DNA from: Oscillospiraceae bacterium
GTDB taxonomy: Bacteria > Bacillota > Clostridia > Oscillospirales > Ruminococcaceae
NCBI GenBank assembly: GCA_016281125.1
Contig: JAEEIA010000037.1
Span: 1 to 64,000, forward strand
DNA length: 64,000 nt
Reading direction: 5' to 3'
Shown here: piece by piece, positions 51,679 to 61,457 of the stretch
How positions within the stretch are numbered: position 1 is the first letter of the stretch
How the letters are laid out: every line of letters begins with the position of its first letter
Program-made: the position numbers and the translations under genes
The notes under the pieces: model-generated
Told to the model about the DNA's origin: nothing
Seen by the model: the letters and a program-made list of their open reading frames with translations, nothing else
The model's database searches: none

Positions 51679-53348
51679 GATTACTTGCAAATCGGTATGA
51701 GATCGAAAAAATTGCAGGAACCGGCGGCACCTCTGTGGTCTATAAGGCATACGATTTACAGGCGGAACGCGCCATGCGCGCGATCAAGGAGATCAGCAAA
51801 GCCAATCCGGATGTTTACGACATGGCAAAGCTCGAATCCCAGCTGATCCGTGAGCTTTATGAAAAAGATACATCCTACGGCTTTCTGCCGAATATCATTC
51901 ACCGGTTTGAAATCGACGATATGTTCTATATCGTGCAGGATTTTCTGGACGGAGAAACGATGGACAAGATGCTCCAGGCCGGGCCGATGCCGTATGAGCT
52001 GTTCATCGAGAGTGCAAAGCAGATCTGCCAGTTCATGACCTTTTTTCACAGCACAGGCCGTGTCCACAGTGATATGAAGCCGGAAAATATCATGGTGATC
52101 CGGCCGGACACACGCTGGGACAGCAATAAGAAGCACACGGTCAAGCTGAAATTCATTGATTTCGGAACCGCTGTCCGGAATGAGGCAGGCACGACCCGCG
52201 GATATACGCCGGAATATGCTGCGCCGGAGCAGTACCGTGAGGAACGGCTCGATGAACGGACTGATATTTTCAATATCGGTGCGACCTTTTATCATATGAT
52301 CACCGGCAGACAGCCTGCGCGTGTTGCAAATGAGCGCCGTGTGCTGGTTGCCGCGGAGCGGTTCCGGTTCGATAAAAATATCAATTCAGAAATCAAAAAA
52401 ATCATTCTGAAATGTGTGCAGGACGATCCGGACGCACGCTATAAAAACTGCGAAGCGGTCTATAAAGACCTGATGCACATTGAAAAGCGGTTTCACTTCC
52501 GGCTGCTCACGACGCTTTACGGCGCTGCCCTGTTCTGTTTTGCCGGCGCAGGGGTCTGCGCGCTGATTTCCGGTTCGATGCAGAACAATGCGGACAGCAA
52601 GCTGTATGAGCAGTATTTCAATGCGGGACAGTATGACGAAGCGCTCCGGATTGACCACACAAACCGTGACGGAATCTATACCAAGCTGATTAACCGTTTC
52701 ACGGAGGACGAAAAGCTCGATACTGCGGAGGATAATTTCATCATCAACGAGATCAAGTGCCGCAGCGATCTTTCCCCGTCGGACAGTGACTACGGGCGGA
52801 TTATGTATGAAATCGGCAATGCCTACTGGCTCTATTACGATCCGCATACCGAAGGCGCTGCGCTCAGCGAAAACGAACTGGAAAAAAACCGGATTACGGT
52901 ATCCTATGAATGGTTTGAAAAGGCGGTCGGGAGCGAAACCTTTGCTGCTGACGAACCGGATGCATATGCACGCGCAAAGATTTTTTACAACATCGGCAAA
53001 TTCTACATCGAGATTGACCGCAAGGAACGTGAGGGAACCGATGACCGGCAGTTCTATCAGAATATGTGGGACAGCATCAGGCAGATGTCCGCGTTTGCGA
53101 ACGATTCCAATGAGGTCATCAGCGCAAGAGTCTGCCAGACGCTCTGCACGCTGATTTCGCGCTACTCCCCGAAATTCCGGCAGGTCGGAATCAGTCAGTC
53201 CGATCAGGAAGCAATCCTTTCGCTGATTGAAGACAGGCTGTATCAGTACGGTGAGATCAGCTATACCAATACATATTCCATCGGCATTGCCGAGCAGATT
53301 GACGTCGAAGCAGTCCGGCTGAAGCTCTCGATGGCATACGCAGATTAA
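51675..53348 (+). CDS. Transmembrane Ser/Thr kinase with EssB-like topology
   Basis: 557 residues. The kinase domain covers 1-270 with all key residues: Gly-rich loop GTGGTSVVYKA (15-25), Lys38 (RAIKE), catalytic loop HSDMKPENIM (Asp133, Lys135, Asn138), DFG at 162-164, and APEQY. One membrane helix (about 277-300) leads to an extracytoplasmic alpha-helical, TPR-like domain (about 310-557). Kinase fold, single helix and external domain are also the layout of EssB/YukC in type VIIb secretion, but EssB is a pseudokinase while this one looks active. It may be a regulator beside the secretion system or take the EssB place. Confidence 0.88.
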   Translation: MRLLANRYEIEKIAGTGGTSVVYKAYDLQAERAMRAIKEISKANPDVYDMAKLESQLIRELYEKDTSYGFLPNIIHRFEIDDMFYIVQDFLDGETMDKMLQAGPMPYELFIESAKQICQFMTFFHSTGRVHSDMKPENIMVIRPDTRWDSNKKHTVKLKFIDFGTAVRNEAGTTRGYTPEYAAPEQYREERLDERTDIFNIGATFYHMITGRQPARVANERRVLVAAERFRFDKNINSEIKKIILKCVQDDPDARYKNCEAVYKDLMHIEKRFHFRLLTTLYGAALFCFAGAGVCALISGSMQNNADSKLYEQYFNAGQYDEALRIDHTNRDGIYTKLINRFTEDEKLDTAEDNFIINEIKCRSDLSPSDSDYGRIMYEIGNAYWLYYDPHTEGAALSENELEKNRITVSYEWFEKAVGSETFAADEPDAYARAKIFYNIGKFYIEIDRKEREGTDDRQFYQNMWDSIRQMSAFANDSNEVISARVCQTLCTLISRYSPKFRQVGISQSDQEAILSLIEDRLYQYGEISYTNTYSIGIAEQIDVEAVRLKLSMAYAD

Positions 53349-53360
53349 GGGGGAACACGG

Positions 53361-53909
53361 ATGAATCCGGAACAACTGCATAAAATTGCCGTGATTCTTC
53401 TGATCGCGGGGATTCTGATTCTGATTGCAGCGATCTTTTTTTCTGTCCGGTTTGACCTGATTTCTCTGCTCAGGACAGAGCTGAACAGAAAAAAGGATCC
53501 GAAGCAGACAGACGGACAGGATTATTTTGATTCTGTGAAAACAAAAGAGATCGAGAGCATTCCGGCTGATGCACTGGCGCCTGCGCCGGACAAAACGGTT
53601 CCGGCAAACAGGCAGCAGCCCGTTCCGGACGCGCAGCGTACACCGGCGACCGTTCTTGCACGCAGCAAAACGGCAGCGCCCGGCAGTCAGCCTGCCCGCA
53701 CCGGAACAGTGCTTGCGGGTGCCGGAAAACGGCAGCAGGAGCGTACAGGTTCCGGCACACTGGTGGTATCTGCCAGGCGCAGACATCCCGAACCGGAGCC
53801 GCAGGAGCAGAAATTTGTCATCACAGATCAGATTCTTGTCATGGGCGGAGATCCCGCCGCAGTATCACGATGCAGAACCACAACACGGAAAGGATCACGG
53901 AATGAATAA
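53361..53909 (+). CDS. Small single-pass membrane protein with disordered tail
   Basis: 182 residues; GGGGGA before the ATG. One membrane helix at about 8-30 (IAVILLIAGILILIAAIFFSV), then a long Pro/Ala/Gln/Thr/Arg-rich, probably disordered cytoplasmic tail, and a short beta-like patch near the end (KFVITDQILVMGG). It starts 13 bases after the kinase and overlaps the next gene by 8. The threonine-rich tail could be a substrate for the kinase and a ligand for the FHA protein; this is inference. No family recognised. Confidence 0.75.
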   Translation: MNPEQLHKIAVILLIAGILILIAAIFFSVRFDLISLLRTELNRKKDPKQTDGQDYFDSVKTKEIESIPADALAPAPDKTVPANRQQPVPDAQRTPATVLARSKTAAPGSQPARTGTVLAGAGKRQQERTGSGTLVVSARRRHPEPEPQEQKFVITDQILVMGGDPAAVSRCRTTTRKGSRNE

Positions 53910-54888
53910 ACTCATCAAAGCAGCGGCAGCGGTGCTGATGCTTCTGACGGCTGTCACGCCGCTGCATGCCGCTGCCGAAACGCCCCCGCAGGATATGCAC
54001 CTGACAGTCGAAACGAAGGAACTCAAAGCAGATGAAATCCGCGGGGACGGATATGTCGAACTGAAAGTCTTTGCGGAAAACCTTCCGGCATGCCGTTCCA
54101 TGCAGATTTTGCTGGAAAAGGATTCCGGACTGACCTATTCCGGTCACTACGCGGTTCCATGTGCAGAGCTGTCCCGCGCAGGCGGGATGAGCTTTTCGCT
54201 TGGCTCCGGTAATTATCCGGATATCATAGGGTGCAACATTGCGGTCGTGGAGCCTGAGCCGCTCCTGCTCAGCGGCGAGATTATAACCCTGCATCTGTTT
54301 TTGCCGGATCATGTGCAGCCGGGAGATTTTTACCGCGTCCGCATCCTGCGTTCCCATGATGATTTATATCACGATGAAACCTTTGTTGAAACGGATGAAG
54401 CGCGGTACGGCGAATCCTATTTTACAGTTTTAGCAGCAGGCGGTATCCGGATCCAGTCGGATAAACCCGCACCGCCCGTACAGCAGGATACGCCGGAGCC
54501 GCAGCAGCAGGCTTCGCCGGAGCCGCAGCAAAACGAAGATCCGGAACCGGACGCGGTGGAAACGACGGGGCAGACTGAAACGACAGCTCCGGCAGATCAT
54601 ACAACGACCGCCGCAAGCGTTACGGAAACGCTGACAACGTCTGCGCCGGAACCGACAGAAGCGCCGGTCACGGAAACGACCGACGGTCTGACAACAGAAA
54701 CACAGACATCTGAGCTGATGACAACCGGTGCCGAGGCTGCACCGGTCACAGAAACCAATCCGCAGGCGCCTGAAAAACACAGTGCATGGCCTCTGGTCCT
54801 GCTCGGAATCGCCGGAATTGGCGCCGGAGCAGGTGCCGCAGTTTGGAGTAGAAAACGGAAGATGCAACAGGAGAGGGAAGGATTATGA
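53902..54888 (+). CDS. Membrane-anchored surface protein with cohesin-like domain
   Basis: 328 residues from the ATG at 53902 (GGAAAGGA, 7-base spacing). Signal peptide (1-25), then a beta-sandwich at about 30-185 whose strands resemble cohesins (GYVELKVFAENLPACRSMQILLE; LLLSGEIITLHLFLPDHVQPGDFYRVRI). A Pro/Gln/Glu then Thr-rich stalk (about 190-290) leads to a C-terminal membrane helix with basic tail (WPLVLLGIAGIGAGAGAAVW, RKRK). It overlaps the giant gene by 4 bases. If the cohesin reading is right, it could dock dockerin proteins such as those encoded at 34.7-38.2 kb. Confidence 0.7.
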   Translation: MNKLIKAAAAVLMLLTAVTPLHAAAETPPQDMHLTVETKELKADEIRGDGYVELKVFAENLPACRSMQILLEKDSGLTYSGHYAVPCAELSRAGGMSFSLGSGNYPDIIGCNIAVVEPEPLLLSGEIITLHLFLPDHVQPGDFYRVRILRSHDDLYHDETFVETDEARYGESYFTVLAAGGIRIQSDKPAPPVQQDTPEPQQQASPEPQQNEDPEPDAVETTGQTETTAPADHTTTAASVTETLTTSAPEPTEAPVTETTDGLTTETQTSELMTTGAEAAPVTETNPQAPEKHSAWPLVLLGIAGIGAGAGAAVWSRKRKMQQEREGL

Positions 54889-57800
54889 GCCGGAAAAGCA
54901 ACTATTTGAGAAGAATGGCAGCCTTTGCCGCAGCGCTTTCATTTTTTGCGGCGGCGAATCTGACGCCGACGGGAGTTCTCGCAGCAGAAATCTCCGGGGC
55001 GGTATCCCAAAAGGCAGCCGTCAGCGCAAAGGCGGTTCCTGCTGCCTTTACGCCGCAGGATGATCAGAAAACCGCCGCCGTGACAGGCACGACAGCTGCA
55101 CAGGCTGCCACAACTGCGCAGCAGACGACCACAACTGCACAGCGGACGACCACAACTGCACAGGTGACCACGACGACGGTTCAGACAACGACGACAGCCG
55201 CACCGACGGAGCAGTCCGTTAAATTGAAGTTTTCACTTTCCTTCGGGGATCTGGACGGGCTCATTCCAAACAAGAATAACCTGTGTCAGAATCTCGGCAA
55301 TCAGCTGAAAAGCATTCTGGATACGAATAAGAAAGATAAGGTGTTCTACGATATCAACGTATCCTTTATCAGGGACAAGGGCGTCATTACGGACATTGTT
55401 CTGACGTATAAAACCTATGATACGGCAGCAGCGCAGGACATCATTGACAAAGCGGTTGCAGGCGGACTGACGCAGGTCGAGAGTGCAAAGTATTACGGTC
55501 AGTTTTCTGTGGATCAGAGTCACCAGAAAATCAGCTGTGAGAAAGTGTTCTGCCGCTGGGAAACCGACACCGATGCCCGCGTCGCGCTGGATCATACATG
55601 GGCAGCCGGGGAAACCGTGACGCAGAATGAAGGAAAAGAGCTGTATGTGAAGTACGGGCTCAAGTTTACGGAGAAGCAATTCAAGGCGGATACCGGATAC
55701 TATCTGGAACTCGTGCAGGATGAGAATGCCGGTGAGAATCAAAAGTCTGCGTCCGGCATCACCGTGAGCGATACGGTCAGGCTGTCAAAGGACGGCATTT
55801 CCGTCGGCAGCGATCAGATCTATCAGGTGAAGGACTGCATAATCAAACTCACTGTGAATACGGATGACTCCGTGCAGAAAAACTATGCGCCGGAATCTTT
55901 CAAATGGTCTGAGCTGAGTGCGGATCAGCCTGAACTGAAATTCCAGGCCACCACGGATGACAACGCAGGTGTTGAGATCCGGGCAGAAAACAATAAAAAG
56001 AAGACCATTCAGGTGAACGGGAAGGATGAAAAAGCTGTCAAGCTGAAAGGTCTTTTGAATGAACTGGGCTATTACCTTGATACGCTCGGTAAGCAGAAAG
56101 AAACCGTCATCAAGCTCAACATGACGGCGATGCCGAAGCTGTTCAAGATCAATATGAAATTCAATGGCACCGAAGAATCTGATATAAAGAAAGTGCAGCT
56201 TAAGGACGGCAATATTCAGATTCCGCTGCTGATCAAGCGGGACGGCGTGGACTATTACCTCATGCAGTATACAGTAAAACGGCTGTATAATCAGACGGAT
56301 GCTGCTGTGACTCTGGACTGGAAACAGGTCTGTGAGAAACTGAACGGCGGTTCTTCCTGTGAGGGTACCATCTATTGGGATTACCAGCATTGGCCGGCTT
56401 ATCAGATTGACACGGTTTATGAGAAGGTCAGCAGTACAGCGGACTATACAGTAGTCAGTCAGCTGAAATCCCTGTTTTTCGGGGCTTCTCAGGTCAAACG
56501 AAACGACGATGTCCTGACATGGGATTTCAAAAAAGCGTTTTACTTCGACAGTGACCTGAGCAAAATGAGCGTCGTCATGGTCGGCAGCGACGGCCTGACC
56601 TATACCGGTACCTTTACAGAAATTGAGAATGAAGATCCGGATGAGGAAACACGCTACCGTTTGCTCATTCAGATTCCGAAGGAAAAGGCAGATACCCTGT
56701 ACTATCTGCGTGTGCAGTCCCTGATGGATAATGAACTGAAGCAATCGCCGCGTGCATATGAAGGATTTCAACCGTTCTATATTTATGTGGATCATCAGGC
56801 GCCGGTTGTCAGCGATTTGAAAAACAGCTACAAATACGGCTGGTCAAATAAAAACAGCTTTGATTTTAGTTTCAGTATCAGCGACGATGAGAGCGCCGCT
56901 AAGCTGACAAGATCGGACGAGGAGCAAGAGGCGCTGGATCGGATCAATGATAACAAGGATCTGGCCTCTGTCAAAGAAATCCGTATCGGTGATCTGGTTT
57001 TTGCCAAGCCGGAGGACGGCTGGGGCAGCGGTGCTGTGAAAGGCTTGCCGAAAAAGATCTCTGTCACAGATGAGGAAACCGGGGAATCCGAATTGAAATC
57101 TGTGGATACAGCGTACAATATCACGCTGACTCCGGTTGTGGATGAGGAAGGCGTATGCACCGGAAAGTTCACAGGTACATTCAGCCTGACGGACGAGGAG
57201 GCAAAATATTTCAGCGCGGATCTGCCGCTCACAGCCGTGGATTACTGCGGACTGGAAAGCGGCGCATCGGCTTTGAAAATCCGGCTCGATACTGTTGCTC
57301 CGACGGTCGACAGCCTGACGGTTGATTCCCTGACCGACGGCAGGAACGGCGAACGTGTGCTGAGCGCGGCGGCCGGAAAGGATCTTGTGGTTCATGCGAA
57401 TGTTTCGGACGGTTCAAAATCGTCCAACATTCGCAGCGTCAAGATCAAGTACGCCGATCTTGACGCGCAGCAAGCGAACAATGTCAATGCCCCGATATGG
57501 GAGAATCAGATGACATTTTCTTCGGATGATATCAGCCGAAGAGGCACCGTTGCTGTTACTGTTGAGGACTATGCCGGAAACCGCAGTACCTATTACTTCG
57601 GGCGGAAGGATGATGCGTATACTTCTGTGCCGGATGCAGCGAAGGCAGTTAAGGTCGTAACGGATTTCCAGGCGCCTTCTGATCCGAAATTCACTGCACT
57701 GCGCGAGCCGGATTACTTCGATCAGATGCCCGGCAAAAAGTGGTATCAGAACTATCTGAATATGCCGGTTTCTGCTGCGGACGAGGGACAGGTGCGCTCT

Positions 57801-60800
57801 GAAATCCGCACGCTGAATTACAGGATCAATGACAGCGAATGGTGTGCAGTCAATCTGTATCAGGCGATCGACACAGAACTGCTTTCTGCTGCCGATATTG
57901 CGGAGAAGCTCGCTGACGGCAAGTTTTATCTGACATTTGTGCCGGATACGAAGAATACCAGGGCATTCCAGGTGTATCTCTGCTGCCAGGGAATCAGCGG
58001 CATCAAGGTTCCGCTTTCCAAAGAGCTGTTCACGCTGCGGGATTCCGGCAGACTGACGGTCGAGATGTATACGCTGGATCATGCCGGAAACCAGAGCCGT
58101 ACTGCTTCACAGACGGTCTATATCGACAATACGGATCCCTCTGCGGATACGCACTTTACCGCCGAAAAGGAGTACCATTCCAAAACGGTTGCACAAACCC
58201 TGTTCGGCGTGTTCTCGTCCGCACCGATTCATATTAAGGTGAAGATTTCCGATACCGATGACAATGCACCGTCCTCCGGTATTCAGAAAGCCGAACTAAC
58301 CTTTGCAGGTTCGACCTATACCGGCGAGCTCAGCACAGATCCGCAGACGAATCAGACGGTTGCCGATTTTCTCATTCCGGAAAATCTGCCGGAGGAGAGC
58401 TGCGTATCCGGTACCGTGACGATTAAAGTCACGGACAAGGTCGGTCGTACCTATGAGAGCGAGAGCCTGCTCTCTGAAAAGGAAAGCACGCTGATCATGC
58501 TTGAGAACAGAAAGCCCGTTCTGTCGGATCCGGTCGTGGAAGGGCCGAACCGCTACGAGAACGAGGCAGGTGAGACATGGTTCAGCGGTGATGTGACGGT
58601 GACATATTCTGTTACGGATCCGGATTCCGGCATTGCACAGGTTGATTATGACCGTGTCCAGAAAAACAGTAACCGCACCGAAAAAGAAGGCGGAAAGTAC
58701 GATGATCTGGAGAAGAAAACAACCTCTGCTTCGTATACGCTGCAAACTGCGGAAGGGGAGGACGGACAGGCGGATTTCAAGATCCGTGCGGCAGACAATG
58801 CTGGAAATCACACGGATCATGATGTGACAGTCTACAAGGACGTATCAAAGCCGTATGTATCTGCGTTCCGGTTCTCTGATGCCAGATCGTTTGAAACGGC
58901 TAATCCTGATAATATCGTCGAAAAGATTGCGGAAAGCTACGGACATTTCTCCCGGAAGGACACCGTGCTTCAGGTGACCGTGCGTGATGACCGCGGTGCA
59001 AGTGCCGGCATCCGGTCGGTTTCCTGCGCACTGTATCAGCCGGATCAGACACTGTTCAGCGAGCCTGTGACGCAATCCGCAGATCAGCTGACTGAAATGC
59101 CGGACGGCAGCCGTGTTGCCTATTTCCTGCTGCCGGAAGGCTTCAAGGGTGATATCTCTGCGTGGACGACCGACAATGTGGGGAACATTTCGGATATCAG
59201 TTCTCCTGACGGTTTTGCCGCAGAGGATGAAACGCGGCATCAGGCACACTCGCACCTGACCATTTCGCTGCCGCAGACGGAAAAGCGTGATGTCAGCGGT
59301 CTGCCGCTGTATAATCAGGATGTGACCGCGGAGCTGACTGTGGAAGACAGCTTTTCCGGTATCCGGCGTATTGAATGGACCACCTCAGATCTTGAGGACT
59401 GGCAGAGCGCCGAGATCGACCGGAACGGCAGCGTCAACCACGAAGGGTGGACGGTGAAGCAGAATGACCGTAACCTTGCGGTGCGTGTTTCGGCTGTCAT
59501 TACCGTCAAAAAGGATGCAAATGCAGATTTCATCCGGCTGCAGATCGAAGATAACGCAGGCAATATCTCCGAGGAAGCTGTGAGTTTCAGCATTGACAAG
59601 CAGGCGCCGCATATCATGGTCGGCGGTCTTGCGTCCTCACAGCAGACTGCGTACTATAACCATGATATTACCGCGAATGTCGAAATCGCAGAGCGCAATT
59701 TCTCTGCGCCGACGGTCAACGGAGCGCCTGATCCCGGTTTTACGGCGGATCCCAATTCGCCCGAAAACACCGACCGGTATATCCATGCAAAGCAATTTGT
59801 CTACGACAAAGACGGTACCTACTCGCTGACGGTGGACAATACGGATCTTGCAGGCAATGAAACCGATATGCCGTTCCGTTCCGGGGAATTTGTCATTGAC
59901 AAAACGCCGCCGAAGGCCGTGCTCTCCTTCAAGAGAAAGAACGGCGGGACTGTCGATCCGAAAAAGAATCCGTATATCAGCGATGTTGTCAGTGCAACAT
60001 TTACCGTGACCGAGCTGAATTTCGATCCGGCGCGGGCGGTTATCACGATCAACGGGCAGAACTATGTTCCGGATGCAAAGGACTGGAAAACCGGTCAGGA
60101 AAACGTGCATATCCTGACAATCCCGGCAGATCAGTTCACCGAAAACCGCAGTTATACCGTTGCGGCATCTGTTACGGATAAGGCTGGCAACACATCGGGC
60201 ACTGCCGCAGCAGATTTTGTTGTAGATACGGTGGATCCGACCGTTGAAATCTCCGGTTTTTCCGCTGCCAACAAAGACCGTGTTGCACCGGTCATCAAAT
60301 CCTCCGATGAAAACTATGCCGACTGGGAGCTGAAGCTGATCAGAAACGGCGAGGAATGCGCAATCAAAACCAATCCGGACAACAGCAGCTTTACATTTGC
60401 CGTTCCGGGCTCGGGCAAGTCTGTCACGGGAAGCTGGGAATCGCTGGATTCCGGCAAAACGATCCGCTTCCTCTTTGACGATTTCCCGCATGAGGAAGCA
60501 TTTGACGGCGCCTATCAGCTGACGCTTTCTGTCGTGGATCAGTCCGGCCGGAAATCCTCGGAAACGAAAGAATTTACCGTCAACCGGTTTGGCTCGGTAT
60601 TCACGGTAACCGGATATGAGGAGATTCACAGAAAGCATATTCCGCAGCCGCGGGATATTGAGATTGTCGAGCGCAATGTCGATCTGCATGCAGAGGGCTC
60701 GGAGATCATCGTCGTTGCGGACAAGGGCGCTGCGACCGTGCAGCTGACGGAAAACGACTATGAGGTTTCGGCGGCCGTGCCGCTTGCTGACAAATCCGGC

Positions 60801-61358
60801 TACGAATATACCTATACGATCAAAGCGGAGAACTTCTCGCAGGATCTGGACTACAAAATCACGATCCGCACAACGGATGCGGCAGGCAATGCGAATGTCA
60901 GCACAAACCGCGGCGCAGAGCTTGATTTCACAGTGGATACGCATGTGCCGGAGTTTTCCTGCGACGATCTCTTTGACCGCGCAGAATACCGTGATTCCGC
61001 AAAGCAATTCCGGCTGAATGTCACAGAGCCGCTGCGCTCCATCCGTGTCACGACCAGCGACAACGAGGTGCTTCTGGATAAAGCGGATGACGGCGTGCTC
61101 GGACTTTCCGACACCAGCTTTGAGTTTGCGGTTCCGGCATCCAACTCGTCCCGCATGATCACGGTCGAGATGAAGGATCTCGCGGGCAATGTCATGAAGC
61201 GGGAATTTGAAAACCTGCTCGTGACGGAGAATATGGCGCTCTATATGCTCCACAAATCATGGGTGCGGAATATCGGCGCAGGCTGTCTTGCAGGCATCGC
61301 CGGTATCGGTACATTCCTTGGAATCCGCAGGGCAAAGAAGAAAAAGAATGAATATTAA
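54885..61358 (+). CDS. Giant multi-Ig-like surface protein with C-terminal membrane anchor
   Basis: 2157 residues. Signal peptide (about 1-34), Thr-rich linker (about 70-105), then a series of Ig-like beta-sandwich repeats. The boundaries are marked by D-x-x-x-P strands near residues 634, 801, 927, 1080, 1207, 1318, 1570, 1671, 1780 and 2017 (for example IDKQAPHI, IDKTPPKAV, VDTVDPTV), with DxAGN turns ahead of many of them. The end is a membrane helix and a basic tail (about 2130-2157). It would form a long stalk outside the cell, suited to adhesion or to shaping a secretion apparatus. Its place between a Ser/Thr kinase set and EssC-type genes links it to the type VIIb locus. Confidence 0.88.
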   Translation: MSRKSNYLRRMAAFAAALSFFAAANLTPTGVLAAEISGAVSQKAAVSAKAVPAAFTPQDDQKTAAVTGTTAAQAATTAQQTTTTAQRTTTTAQVTTTTVQTTTTAAPTEQSVKLKFSLSFGDLDGLIPNKNNLCQNLGNQLKSILDTNKKDKVFYDINVSFIRDKGVITDIVLTYKTYDTAAAQDIIDKAVAGGLTQVESAKYYGQFSVDQSHQKISCEKVFCRWETDTDARVALDHTWAAGETVTQNEGKELYVKYGLKFTEKQFKADTGYYLELVQDENAGENQKSASGITVSDTVRLSKDGISVGSDQIYQVKDCIIKLTVNTDDSVQKNYAPESFKWSELSADQPELKFQATTDDNAGVEIRAENNKKKTIQVNGKDEKAVKLKGLLNELGYYLDTLGKQKETVIKLNMTAMPKLFKINMKFNGTEESDIKKVQLKDGNIQIPLLIKRDGVDYYLMQYTVKRLYNQTDAAVTLDWKQVCEKLNGGSSCEGTIYWDYQHWPAYQIDTVYEKVSSTADYTVVSQLKSLFFGASQVKRNDDVLTWDFKKAFYFDSDLSKMSVVMVGSDGLTYTGTFTEIENEDPDEETRYRLLIQIPKEKADTLYYLRVQSLMDNELKQSPRAYEGFQPFYIYVDHQAPVVSDLKNSYKYGWSNKNSFDFSFSISDDESAAKLTRSDEEQEALDRINDNKDLASVKEIRIGDLVFAKPEDGWGSGAVKGLPKKISVTDEETGESELKSVDTAYNITLTPVVDEEGVCTGKFTGTFSLTDEEAKYFSADLPLTAVDYCGLESGASALKIRLDTVAPTVDSLTVDSLTDGRNGERVLSAAAGKDLVVHANVSDGSKSSNIRSVKIKYADLDAQQANNVNAPIWENQMTFSSDDISRRGTVAVTVEDYAGNRSTYYFGRKDDAYTSVPDAAKAVKVVTDFQAPSDPKFTALREPDYFDQMPGKKWYQNYLNMPVSAADEGQVRSEIRTLNYRINDSEWCAVNLYQAIDTELLSAADIAEKLADGKFYLTFVPDTKNTRAFQVYLCCQGISGIKVPLSKELFTLRDSGRLTVEMYTLDHAGNQSRTASQTVYIDNTDPSADTHFTAEKEYHSKTVAQTLFGVFSSAPIHIKVKISDTDDNAPSSGIQKAELTFAGSTYTGELSTDPQTNQTVADFLIPENLPEESCVSGTVTIKVTDKVGRTYESESLLSEKESTLIMLENRKPVLSDPVVEGPNRYENEAGETWFSGDVTVTYSVTDPDSGIAQVDYDRVQKNSNRTEKEGGKYDDLEKKTTSASYTLQTAEGEDGQADFKIRAADNAGNHTDHDVTVYKDVSKPYVSAFRFSDARSFETANPDNIVEKIAESYGHFSRKDTVLQVTVRDDRGASAGIRSVSCALYQPDQTLFSEPVTQSADQLTEMPDGSRVAYFLLPEGFKGDISAWTTDNVGNISDISSPDGFAAEDETRHQAHSHLTISLPQTEKRDVSGLPLYNQDVTAELTVEDSFSGIRRIEWTTSDLEDWQSAEIDRNGSVNHEGWTVKQNDRNLAVRVSAVITVKKDANADFIRLQIEDNAGNISEEAVSFSIDKQAPHIMVGGLASSQQTAYYNHDITANVEIAERNFSAPTVNGAPDPGFTADPNSPENTDRYIHAKQFVYDKDGTYSLTVDNTDLAGNETDMPFRSGEFVIDKTPPKAVLSFKRKNGGTVDPKKNPYISDVVSATFTVTELNFDPARAVITINGQNYVPDAKDWKTGQENVHILTIPADQFTENRSYTVAASVTDKAGNTSGTAAADFVVDTVDPTVEISGFSAANKDRVAPVIKSSDENYADWELKLIRNGEECAIKTNPDNSSFTFAVPGSGKSVTGSWESLDSGKTIRFLFDDFPHEEAFDGAYQLTLSVVDQSGRKSSETKEFTVNRFGSVFTVTGYEEIHRKHIPQPRDIEIVERNVDLHAEGSEIIVVADKGAATVQLTENDYEVSAAVPLADKSGYEYTYTIKAENFSQDLDYKITIRTTDAAGNANVSTNRGAELDFTVDTHVPEFSCDDLFDRAEYRDSAKQFRLNVTEPLRSIRVTTSDNEVLLDKADDGVLGLSDTSFEFAVPASNSSRMITVEMKDLAGNVMKREFENLLVTENMALYMLHKSWVRNIGAGCLAGIAGIGTFLGIRRAKKKKNEY
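55109..55171 (+). repeat. Three 21-bp tandem repeats encoding a Thr-rich linker
   Basis: Units at 55109-55129, 55130-55150 and 55151-55171 share CACAACTGC-CAG-GAC cores and encode TTAQxTT steps in the giant surface protein. In-frame repeats of this kind can change in number by slippage and alter linker length. Confidence 0.75.
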
Positions 61359-61386
61359 GCAGTCATAGTTCGTGAAATGTGAAAAG

Positions 61387-61429
61387 GAGCGGAAACGGCG
61401 AAGCGTTTTTTGCTGTTTCCGCTCTTTTC
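61387..61429 (+). terminator. Terminator after the giant surface protein gene
   Basis: GAGCGGAAAC / GTTTCCGCTC stem (61387-61396, 61415-61424), extendable with one bulge, and a following TTTTC. The loop itself holds a T6 run. No new promoter is visible before the next gene at 61458, so some read-through is likely. Confidence 0.7.
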
Positions 61430-61457
61430 GGAAATGAAACAATGCAGGAGGAACAGT

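Noticed and set aside
59637-61253. 538-codon minus-strand frame opposite the giant surface protein
   Set aside because: Antisense shadow of a repeat-rich gene; no start signal and no domain.
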